This document shows, one piece after another, positions 1-5,783 of a DNA stretch of 6,632 nucleotides. The notes beneath the pieces were generated by a model that saw only the letters and a list, made by a program, of their open reading frames with translations, made no database searches and was not told the DNA's origin. Position numbers and translations under genes: made by a program. This stretch comes from Candidatus Zhuqueibacterota bacterium RBG_16_48_16. Lineage in GTDB: Bacteria > Zhuqueibacterota > Zhuqueibacteria > Residuimicrobiales > Sediminimicrobiaceae. The stretch is from NCBI GenBank assembly GCA_001771235.1, contig METF01000178.1:1-6632 (forward strand), written 5' to 3'. How positions within the stretch are numbered: position 1 is the stretch's first letter; the number at the start of each line of letters is the position of its first letter.

Positions 1-1232
1 GACGGATCGAGCATGTCGTGCAGCAGCTCGTCAAGCTGATTGGGTCTGACTCGTTTGACGGCTGTTGCTTTATCAATGAGTCCTTCTTCGACCATATCGA
101 CAGCCATTTTCACAGCCGCAGGACCGTTGCGCTTGCCGATGCGGGTTTGCAGCATCCAGAGGCGGCCTTCCTGTATGGTGAATTCGATATCCTGCATATC
201 CTGATAATGTTTTTCAAGTTTGTTACGAATAGCGACAAGCTCCTTATACGCATCCGGCATGGCTTCTTCCAGGCTCGGCAGATGTTTTGTATCTTCGGTT
301 TTGATATGGATATTCAGCGGGTTCGGTGTGCGGGTACCGGCAACAACGTCTTCGCCCTGCGCAGTGACGAGCCATTCACCGTAAAAGGCATTTTCCCCGG
401 TAGCGGGATTTCGGGTGAAAGCAACGCCGGTCGCGCTCTTGTCGCCCATGTTGCCGAAGACCATGGCCTGGACGTTCACAGCCGTTCCCCACTCATCGGG
501 AATGCCTTCGATTCTCCTGTAACTGATAGCCCGTCTTCCGTTCCAGCTCTGGAACACCGCGCCAATTCCGCCCCATAACTGGTCGTAAGGATCGTCCGGA
601 AATTCTTTGCCCAGCACTTGTTTCACTTTGGCTTTGAATATTTCCGTCAATTTTTTCAGGTCCTGGGCATTAAGCTCGGTGTCCATAGAAACGCCTTTTT
701 CTTTTTTCATTTTTTCCATTTCGTGCTCGAGCTGAACGCGAACCCCTTCGCCTTCCTTTGGCTCGATGCCTTGAGCCTTCTCCATCACCACGTCGGAATA
801 CATCATGATCAACCGGCGGTAGGCGTCATAGACAAATCTCTCGTTACCGGTTTTTTTAATCAAACCGCCGATGGTTTTGCTGGTGAGACCGACGTTCAAA
901 ACGGTTTCCATCATGCCGGGCATGGAAGAGCGGGCACCGGAACGTACCGAAGCCAACAGCGGATTTCCCGTATCGCCAAACCCGGATTCCATGATTTTTT
1001 CAACGCCCTTTAACGCCGCATCGACATCGCCTTTGAGCTGCTGCGGATATCTCTTCCCCTGAGCATAATAATAGGTACATACTTCGGTGGTTATGGTAAA
1101 ACCGGCGGGAACGGGAATGCCCAGGCTGGCCATTTCAGCGAGATTGGCGCCCTTGCCGCCGAGCAGGTTTTTCATCTCCGTCTTGCCCTCGGCCTTGCCG
1201 CCGCCGAAGGTGTAAACAAACTTTTGTGACAT
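1..1232 (-). CDS. ppdK: Pyruvate phosphate dikinase, N-terminal part (cut by the left window edge)
   Basis: This gene encodes the cytosolic enzyme that interconverts pyruvate + ATP + Pi and phosphoenolpyruvate + AMP + PPi, so it can serve either gluconeogenesis or PPi-linked glycolysis. The visible 410 residues are the nucleotide-binding half of a protein that is usually about 880-910 residues long. Family motifs read in order are LLGGKGANLAEM (23-34), with the conserved ATP-site lysine at 27; SVRSGARSSMPGMMETVLN (95-113); GVAFTRNPATGE (269-280); AQGEDVVAGTRTP (291-303); and LQTRIGKRN near the end of the visible part. The swivelling domain with the phosphorylated histidine and the C-terminal pyruvate/PEP barrel lie beyond the window. 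The ATG at 1230-1232 was chosen because an AAGGAGG site sits 5 bases upstream and the protein aligns with the usual family N-terminus from MSQKFVYTFGGG. The gene stands apart from the protease unit and has its own likely promoter. The family assignment is secure. Confidence 0.97.
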   Translation of the reverse strand, partial: MSQKFVYTFGGGKAEGKTEMKNLLGGKGANLAEMASLGIPVPAGFTITTEVCTYYYAQGKRYPQQLKGDVDAALKGVEKIMESGFGDTGNPLLASVRSGARSSMPGMMETVLNVGLTSKTIGGLIKKTGNERFVYDAYRRLIMMYSDVVMEKAQGIEPKEGEGVRVQLEHEMEKMKKEKGVSMDTELNAQDLKKLTEIFKAKVKQVLGKEFPDDPYDQLWGGIGAVFQSWNGRRAISYRRIEGIPDEWGTAVNVQAMVFGNMGDKSATGVAFTRNPATGENAFYGEWLVTAQGEDVVAGTRTPNPLNIHIKTEDTKHLPSLEEAMPDAYKELVAIRNKLEKHYQDMQDIEFTIQEGRLWMLQTRIGKRNGPAAVKMAVDMVEEGLIDKATAVKRVRPNQLDELLHDMLDP

Positions 1233-1237
1233 AAGGT

Positions 1238-1244
1238 CCTCCTT
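1238..1244 (-). promoter_or_regulatory. Strong Shine-Dalgarno site of ppdK
   Basis: Read on the minus strand, this is AAGGAGG with 5 bases to the ATG at 1232. It is a full match to the anti-Shine-Dalgarno core and the strongest ribosome binding site in the window. It fixes the ppdK start. Confidence 0.9.
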
Positions 1245-1311
1245 ATCAAATGTATGCAAATGCATCGATTTATGAGCTTGACCTGACAGGCCCTGTTTTT
1301 AAAATTCGGAA

Positions 1312-1340
1312 AATATAAGCCATTTTATTATCTAATTCAA
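1312..1340 (-). promoter_or_regulatory. Sigma70-like promoter of ppdK
   Basis: On the minus strand, TTGAAT (1335-1340, 4 of 6 matches to the -35 consensus) is followed after exactly 17 bases by TATATT (1312-1317, 5 of 6 matches to the -10 consensus). A start near 1305 would give a leader of about 72 bases before the ppdK ATG. The leader holds two short dyads: ACAGG-C-CCTGT at 1286-1296, just after the predicted start, and ATGCA-AA-TGCAT at 1254-1265, ten bases before the Shine-Dalgarno site. Either could be an operator. The call rests on sequence match only. Confidence 0.6.
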
Positions 1341-1413
1341 GAACTAAACTGGCCGAAAGTAACACCTCACCAATAGGAATATAGCAAAGCGAGAAAAGGC
1401 GGGATGATGGGTT

Positions 1414-1455
1414 AAGATTTAAGATTTGAGATTAACGATTTGCGATGTCAGATGT
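1414..1455 (+). repeat. Heptad repeat array NNGATTT, left arm of an inverted pair
   Basis: Six consecutive 7-base units read AAGATTT, AAGATTT, GAGATTA, ACGATTT, GCGATGT and CAGATGT, with GAT held at the same phase throughout and decay toward the right. Positions 1416-1444 match the reverse complement of 1546-1574 at 23 of 29 positions, so this array and the one at 1546-1576 are inverted copies around a 101-base centre. Similar 7-base tandem arrays (STRR) are known in cyanobacteria; the relationship here is by analogy only. Confidence 0.8.
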
Positions 1456-1545
1456 ATGGTCTGAGTGGGGGAATCGAATCATATTAAATTAAAAGATCGA
1501 GTAATCGCCAAATTTGTCAAATGGATCGTAACAACCCTGAAAAAA

Positions 1546-1576
1546 CGCAAATCAAAAATCGTAAATCGTAAATCAA
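1546..1576 (-). repeat. Heptad repeat array AAATCNN, right arm of the inverted pair
   Basis: AAATC occurs at 1549, 1556, 1563 and 1570, exactly 7 bases apart, giving AAATCAA, AAATCGT, AAATCGT and AAATCAA. Read on the minus strand, this is the same GATTT heptad as the array at 1414-1455. The best-paired stretch, GATTTGCG (1437-1444) with CGCAAATC (1546-1553), sits at the inner end of both arms. Transcribed, the arms could fold into one long imperfect stem. Confidence 0.8.
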
Positions 1577-1610
1577 ATTGGGAAGGAATGACGTATGGGT
1601 GGTTAAGGCG

Positions 1611-1660
1611 CGTGGTTTTAGCGGAAACGGATTCCGACCCCTTCATCTGCTAAAACTGCG
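1611..1660. other. Long-stem hairpin with a nested small hairpin
   Basis: GTTTTAGC (1615-1622) is the perfect inverse of GCTAAAAC (1649-1656). The stem can be extended outward to 12 pairs (1611-1614 with 1657-1660) using two G-T pairs. The 26-base loop holds a second stem, GGAA (1623-1626) with TTCC (1632-1635), around ACGGA. No T-tract follows on either side, so it does not look like an intrinsic terminator. It may be a small structured RNA or the remnant of a repeat; the function is unknown. Confidence 0.45.
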
Positions 1661-1683
1661 AGTCTGTCATTCTCTTGAGTATC

Positions 1684-1871
1684 TTTGTAAAGGCAACCGA
1701 TCACTGGAAGTCAGATTACTTAAAAGTCCATTTCAGAATTATTTGTCGGGTTATGGAAAAAGGAAACACGTTCTTAGTCCAGCCTTTAGGCTGAAATTAT
1801 CAAGCTAAAGCTTGAACTACAAACAAAAACCCAACAGAGACTTATGAAATGGAGTACTTTGCCTTTACAAA
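1684..1871. repeat. 188-base segment bounded by 13-base perfect inverted repeats
   Basis: TTTGTAAAGGCAA at 1684-1696 is repeated as its exact reverse complement, TTGCCTTTACAAA, at 1859-1871. The 162 bases between the arms include the REP-like hairpin pair at 1775-1819 and no credible gene. The layout resembles a MITE, a small non-autonomous element with terminal inverted repeats, but no clear target-site duplication is visible in the bases just outside the arms. Mobility is therefore an inference. Confidence 0.5.
1775..1819. repeat. Head-to-head pair of REP-like hairpins
   Basis: The unit TAGTCCAGCCTTTAGGCTGA (1775-1794) faces an inverted copy at 1800-1819, which reads TAGTTCAAGCTTTAGCTTGA on the minus strand. 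The two 20-base units match at 15 positions and are separated by 5 bases. Each folds into a 6-pair stem (1780-1793 and 1801-1814) beside a TAGT tetranucleotide. Four of the five differences fall in the stem and compensate one another: G-C and C-G pairs in the first unit are A-T and G-C in the second. This resembles REP/BIME elements mobilised by Y1 (RAYT) transposases, whose substrates carry a tetranucleotide beside a hairpin; no such transposase gene is in the window. Confidence 0.7.
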
Positions 1872-1888
1872 AAAATCGTGATAGCTTT

Positions 1889-1921
1889 CTTTGTGTTTCT
1901 TTGCGGCTTCGTGACTTTGTG
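1889..1921. repeat. Cluster of four CTTTGTG-like units beyond the ctp stop
   Basis: CTTTGTG (1889), CTTTGCG (1899), CTTCGTG (1907) and CTTTGTG (1915) follow one another at steps of 10, 8 and 8 bases. On the minus strand they read as CACAAAG-type units lying 13-45 bases after the protease stop codon. Such short runs recur between genes in many bacterial genomes, by general impression rather than a search. No role is evident. Confidence 0.45.
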
Positions 1922-1933
1922 GCCGAATGGATG

Positions 1934-3700
1934 CTATTTTCCCGATGGGCCCTTATCCGCCTCGGCAAGCTGCACGTGGAGAATCTCGTTATATTCCTTT
2001 GGATTTTTAAGCACCTCGACCGAGCGCTTGAGTGGCAGATCGCTGTCAAACATGGTTTCGATGTAGGCATCGCGGCCGAAAAGCTTGCCGGCAATTTCAC
2101 GTTTCAAAAACAATTTGATGTGATCCGCAGAGTTCTCCCGTTCCATCTGCTTCGCCTGCTCAAACCGGGCAAGTATGGCATCCAAGTGTGGTTTTATGTC
2201 CTCATAGCAGTCGTTTTGTTTTGCTATTTCCGCCAGCTTTTCCACTTCTTCCGAACCGGCCGGTTTATAATCAAAATCTTTACTCTCAACAAATTTATTA
2301 AATTCATCCAATGTCTCTTGTGTAACGACAAAATCTTTATCCAGAGCGTGGTGCTCTGCGACGTAATTCAGGCTGAAATTGAAGAACATCGATTGTCGTA
2401 TCAGCTCGATCTCGTAGCGATTCAGATTGAAATTTTCGACAGCGACATCCGGGGTAATCCCGCCGCCACCGTTAACCGGTCGGTCATTTTTTGTGGTATA
2501 TTTTTTCCCATTTTCGTTTTCATTTATTTTCGTTTCTTCGCCGATAGGCTCTTTTGCAGCTTCATTTGTGTCACCGCTGGCTTTAAAAACCGAGCCGGCT
2601 CCCCTGTCGAACACCTCGGGTCGTTGAATCAGACGGCCGCTCGGCATAAAATATTTGGCGGTGGTGATTTTGATTTGTGTTTCGCCTCTTCGGTCAAGCG
2701 GCACCACCGTTTGTACCAATCCTTTGCCGAAGGTTTCCGAGCCGATGATGACGCCCCGATCCAAATCCTGAATGGCGCCGGCCACAATTTCCGCAGCGCT
2801 GGCGCTGTAGCCATCCACGAGAATGACAAGCGGCGTGCTTCCCAGGATCGGATCGGCGGCGGAACGATAATCCGTCCTGTTTTGACCGTTTCTTCCTTCG
2901 GTATAGACGATCATCTGGCCTTTGGAGACAAAGTTTTCCGCAACTTCTACCGCGGCATCCAACAGTCCGCCGGGATTCCCGCGCAGATCGAAAATCAGTC
3001 CGTCAAGACCTTGATCCATCAAGGTTTCCACCGCTTCGCGAACCTGGTCGCCCGCGCCCCGGTTGAACCGGCTTAACTTGATGAGACCGATGCCGGGTTC
3101 GACAAAGCCGACATATTCAATGTCCGAAATAACGATTTCATCGCGAATCAGGGTAAAATCCAGCGGCTTTTCTTCTCCGACCCGCTGAATCTTGATCCGC
3201 ACTTCGCTGCCTTTTTTAGCGCCGCGCAGCCGTTGCGCCGTCTCATCCAGCGGATCGTCCTTGGTGTTTTTCCCATCGATCTCGATGATCTGATCGCCTT
3301 CGCGGATTCCGGCGCGCGACGCCGGACTGTTGGCAAACGGCTGTTCGGCAACTGTGGCCCAGCCGTTGCGAAGCTGAATCCGCATGCCGACGCCGTAATA
3401 CTTGCCCCTGGTCATGAGCTGTAGCTCTTCCTTGCCTTCCTGCTCCAGGTAAACGGTATAAGGATCCAATTTATCCAGCATACCGTTGATCCCGGCGCGG
3501 ATGAACTTGTCGGGATCCACGTCCTCGACGTATCGCTCCGTGATCGCCTGGTAAATCTGCCCGAAATTCAGGATGTTGTTCCGGGTTTGGATATAGGGGT
3601 CTTCCCCGTCCTTGCCGATCAACGTCAGCGGTAAAACAATATTTAGAGAGATAATGAGCAGGAAGAAAAGTCGATATCTCGGATCAAAGTGCTTTTTCAT
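1934..3700 (-). CDS. S41-family C-terminal processing protease, membrane-anchored, with a long C-terminal extension
   Basis: This 588-residue protein is a tail-specific serine protease that cleaves near the C-termini of envelope proteins. A short basic N-terminus precedes a hydrophobic segment at about 11-28 (signal anchor or uncleaved signal peptide), which places the rest outside the cytoplasmic membrane. A PDZ domain follows at about 95-185 (SRAGIREGDQIIEIDG at 128-143) and then the protease core. The catalytic Ser-Lys pair is S301 (in GYSASAAE) and K326 (in ETFGKGLVQ), with Q330 as the usual helper; the 25- and 4-residue spacings match other S41 enzymes. RGNPGGLLDAA (240-250) is also characteristic. 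A charged low-complexity linker (about 372-407) precedes GGGGITPDV (411-419), where CtpA-type proteins end soon after; about 170 more residues follow, mainly charged and helical-looking, with no domain I recognise. The ATG has AAGG 8 bases upstream. The gene starts 18 bases after the tmk stop, so they are probably co-transcribed. Confidence 0.95.
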   Translation of the reverse strand: MKKHFDPRYRLFFLLIISLNIVLPLTLIGKDGEDPYIQTRNNILNFGQIYQAITERYVEDVDPDKFIRAGINGMLDKLDPYTVYLEQEGKEELQLMTRGKYYGVGMRIQLRNGWATVAEQPFANSPASRAGIREGDQIIEIDGKNTKDDPLDETAQRLRGAKKGSEVRIKIQRVGEEKPLDFTLIRDEIVISDIEYVGFVEPGIGLIKLSRFNRGAGDQVREAVETLMDQGLDGLIFDLRGNPGGLLDAAVEVAENFVSKGQMIVYTEGRNGQNRTDYRSAADPILGSTPLVILVDGYSASAAEIVAGAIQDLDRGVIIGSETFGKGLVQTVVPLDRRGETQIKITTAKYFMPSGRLIQRPEVFDRGAGSVFKASGDTNEAAKEPIGEETKINENENGKKYTTKNDRPVNGGGGITPDVAVENFNLNRYEIELIRQSMFFNFSLNYVAEHHALDKDFVVTQETLDEFNKFVESKDFDYKPAGSEEVEKLAEIAKQNDCYEDIKPHLDAILARFEQAKQMERENSADHIKLFLKREIAGKLFGRDAYIETMFDSDLPLKRSVEVLKNPKEYNEILHVQLAEADKGPSGK

Positions 3701-3718
3701 AGTTTTTACCTTTTTAGA

Positions 3719-4348
3719 TTAGAATGGATTCCCAATGCGCTGAAGAAATATGTCCCAAATATTTTTATGAATCTCTTCAACGGACAGGTGGCCGTTCACG
3801 ACAACGATTCTCTCTTTTTCCTCGTCCGCAATTTTCAAGTAACCTTGTCTGACTCTATTTTGAAACTGTATTCCTTCCGATTCAAGCCGGTCGGCCTTTG
3901 TTTTGTTCTTGCGTGAACGCTGTAGTGCGATTTCAGGTTCCACGTCGATGATAAAAGTCAAATCGGGTGTGAGACCGCAGGCGCCGATTTTATTCGCTTG
4001 TTTCACCAGCTTCAGATTCAGGCCCCGGCCATAGCCCTGGTACGTTGTTGTCGAATCGTAAAATCGATCGCAGACAACAATGGATTGCTTTGCGAGTGCG
4101 GGCTTTATGAGCTGTTCCACCATCTGCGCCCGCGCCGCTTCATACAACAACAGCTCGGTCCAGGCGGACATTTCATAATTATCATTATCGAGAAGGATAT
4201 GCCGAATCTTTTCGGATATCGCCGTTGCGCCAGGGTCTCTTAGAACGACAACCTGGCTTTCTTTTAAGCGACCGGCAAATCGCTCGACCTGGACGGACTT
4301 GCCGGAATTGTCTATTCCTTCAAAAGTGATGAACAAACCCCTAGACAT
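3719..4348 (-). CDS. tmk: Thymidylate (dTMP) kinase
   Basis: The product phosphorylates dTMP to dTDP with ATP, an essential cytosolic step in dTTP synthesis. With the start chosen here it has 209 residues, normal for the family. It shows the P-loop GIDNSGKS (11-18), a RDPGAT segment (about 37-42) where REPGGT is usual, the DRFYDSTTTYQGYGRG motif (94-109) that contacts dTMP, and a basic lid RSRKNKTKADR (144-154). The residue after the P-loop serine is Val rather than the common Thr. The ATG at 4346-4348 was preferred because AAGGA lies 7 bases upstream and the protein then begins one strand before the P-loop, as is typical. An in-frame ATG at 4364-4366 would add six residues and has a weaker site (AAGG about 13 bases away). 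The start overlaps the MATE stop by 8 bases, which suggests translational coupling. Confidence 0.95.
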   Translation of the reverse strand: MSRGLFITFEGIDNSGKSVQVERFAGRLKESQVVVLRDPGATAISEKIRHILLDNDNYEMSAWTELLLYEAARAQMVEQLIKPALAKQSIVVCDRFYDSTTTYQGYGRGLNLKLVKQANKIGACGLTPDLTFIIDVEPEIALQRSRKNKTKADRLESEGIQFQNRVRQGYLKIADEEKERIVVVNGHLSVEEIHKNIWDIFLQRIGNPF

Positions 4349-5702
4349 TGGAAATTCCTTGGTCATTACTCAAGCTCACCTTCCATCGCCCGTCGCCAAA
4401 ACGCCAATAGTTCAGGCCGATGCGAATGGTTTCATCCGCCGTCTGCACGGCCCAGATGCCATACAATCCCCAACCGAATATAAAAGCGGCAATCCAGTTC
4501 AGGCCGATTTCGAATGCCCCGACAAACAGGATCGTCATCCACATCAGCCATTTCAGCTCGCCGGCGCCGCGAAGATTGCCGGACACCACACTATTCAGCG
4601 ACTTTGGAATTTGCGCCAGGGCAAAAATATAAATCGCTTTTTGGCCAAGCTCGATGGTGAAATAATCCGTGGTAAAAATGGAGATGATCTCTTTTGAAAA
4701 AACGATCATGATGGTGGAAATAGCAATGGCTAATACGCCCATAACCCTGTTGGCCGTGTGCGCCATGCGCTCGGCCATCACGTTTTCGGCAGCGCCGAGG
4801 TTTTTGCCCATGTTGCTCATGGCCGCCAGACTGAATCCCATATAGATCATCGACAGGATCGCCTGGATGCGGACGAAAACAGTGTGGGTCGTGAGGACGA
4901 CAACGCCTATCTGCGCTGCGTAACCGGTGACCACCAGTTGGCCGCAAGCCCAGGTGAATTGTTCGATGGTGGCGGGAATTCCTGTTTTGAAAAGCTGCTT
5001 AAAGCTTTCCAGTTTCGGCGTTGAAATTTCCCGAAACGACATGAACAACTGACAGCGCCTGCTCCTTAACAAAATAAAAGTGAGCACGAATCCGATACTA
5101 TGCGAAATCCCTGCGGCCAGCGCCGCTCCCTGGACTTCCAACCGAGGAATACCCAGCCAGCCAAAAATAAGCAGTGGCGCCAGAAGACAATTCAAGCCAT
5201 TGATGAGGACATTGATCATCATCGAATACTTGGTCTCGCCGACAGCGCGAATGATACCGACAGCGACGAAATTGGTGACGAGCAGGGGAGCGAAAAAGGC
5301 GAGGGTGCGCAGGTAGGTGACTCCGGCCTCCTGCGCCAGCGAGCCGCTCTCGCGAATTAATTTAAATATATGAATGGCGCCGGAATACCATATCAGTCCG
5401 AAAGCAAAGGCCATGATGATGCCGACCATCATGGCCTGACCGAAAATATGATTCGCTTTAAAGGTCTCTTTTGCGCCCAAATGGCGATTGATAATAAGGC
5501 TTGCCCCGACAACAAAAGTCAACAGAACGGAGAAAAAGACGAGCAGAATCTGGATGGCCATGCCCACGCCCGCAAAAGCTGCTGCACTTAATTTACCGAC
5601 ATAAATGGCTTCAACTGTCCACATGATCGTTTGTGACGATAAATCGATCACAGCGGGCAGTGAAGTCTTTAAGACAGTTTTTAGGGGCGAGTGCCTTCTC
5701 AA
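4341..5702 (-). CDS. MATE-family multidrug/cation antiporter
   Basis: This 453-residue polytopic inner-membrane protein has about twelve hydrophobic segments and belongs to the MATE family (NorM/DinF-like), which exports drugs or metabolites in exchange for H+ or Na+. The two-fold repeat of the family is visible: LPAVID (15-20) matches IPATIE (242-247); LGAKE (75-79) matches LGAAE (302-306); and GIIRAVGETKYSMMIN (149-164) matches GNLRGAGELKWLMWMT (375-390). The substrate cannot be told from sequence. The open frame starts with TTG (5700-5702), two codons after an in-frame TAG, and no good ribosome binding site precedes it. There is no ATG before codon 27, which would delete much of helix 1, so a weak TTG start fits best. 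The gene opens the likely MATE-tmk-protease unit and overlaps tmk at its end. Confidence 0.92.
   Translation of the reverse strand: MRRHSPLKTVLKTSLPAVIDLSSQTIMWTVEAIYVGKLSAAAFAGVGMAIQILLVFFSVLLTFVVGASLIINRHLGAKETFKANHIFGQAMMVGIIMAFAFGLIWYSGAIHIFKLIRESGSLAQEAGVTYLRTLAFFAPLLVTNFVAVGIIRAVGETKYSMMINVLINGLNCLLAPLLIFGWLGIPRLEVQGAALAAGISHSIGFVLTFILLRSRRCQLFMSFREISTPKLESFKQLFKTGIPATIEQFTWACGQLVVTGYAAQIGVVVLTTHTVFVRIQAILSMIYMGFSLAAMSNMGKNLGAAENVMAERMAHTANRVMGVLAIAISTIMIVFSKEIISIFTTDYFTIELGQKAIYIFALAQIPKSLNSVVSGNLRGAGELKWLMWMTILFVGAFEIGLNWIAAFIFGWGLYGIWAVQTADETIRIGLNYWRFGDGRWKVSLSNDQGISNV
4356..4360 (-). promoter_or_regulatory. Shine-Dalgarno site deciding the tmk start
   Basis: AAGGA on the minus strand lies 7 bases before the ATG at 4348, inside the last codons of the MATE gene. 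It favours this ATG over the in-frame one at 4366. Confidence 0.6.
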
Positions 5703-5783
5703 CGTCTATTCGCTCACATCCTGATGAATATTAAAGTGGGCTCAAGCGCGACGAAATCCATGAGGAATGCAACCTCAACAACA

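Larger units (their letters stand above)
1233..1933. other. Gene-free stretch rich in small repeats, between ctp and ppdK
   Basis: Seven hundred bases separate the protease stop from the ppdK start, whereas the other gaps in the window are 81 and 18 bases and one gene pair overlaps. I find no credible coding region: the small open frames here (62, 63 and 76 codons) lack recognisable motifs, and repeats run through them. From low to high coordinates it holds the ppdK leader and promoter (1233-1340), plain AT-rich DNA (1341-1413), inverted heptad arrays (1414-1576), a long-stem hairpin (1611-1660), a segment bounded by 13-base inverted repeats (1684-1871) that contains a REP-like pair, and CTTTGTG-type units (1889-1921). 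No canonical hairpin-plus-T-tract terminator was found for the protease unit; the REP-like hairpins might do that job. Confidence 0.75.

Noticed and set aside
18..1062. Plus-strand open frames of 186, 131 and 63 codons
   Set aside because: They are antisense to ppdK, whose translation shows unbroken PPDK motifs through the whole stretch.
1286..1300. Intrinsic terminator on the plus strand (ACAG-GCC-CTGT then TTTTT)
   Set aside because: The stem has only four pairs, and no plus-strand gene lies upstream to terminate.
1467..1482. tRNA-like T-arm sequence (GGGGGAATCGAATC)
   Set aside because: It departs from the T-loop consensus, and no acceptor, D or anticodon stems can be built around it.
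1414..1576. Possible CRISPR array
   Set aside because: The units are 7 bases long and abut one another without spacers, and no cas genes are present.
1465..1808. Two small plus-strand frames of 62 and 76 codons in the intergenic stretch
   Set aside because: They run through the heptad array, the hairpin and the REP-like repeat, have no convincing ribosome binding site and resemble no protein I know.
1844..3076. Plus-strand open frame of 410 codons
   Set aside because: It lies antisense to the S41 protease, which has complete catalytic motifs. Its translation is rich in Phe, His and Ile with no family motif, as expected for a shadow of a coding strand.
5703..5783. Promoter or terminator between ino1 and the MATE gene
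   Set aside because: There are AT-rich bits and a 4-pair GAGG/CCTC stem, but no well-spaced -35/-10 pair and no stem followed by T residues.
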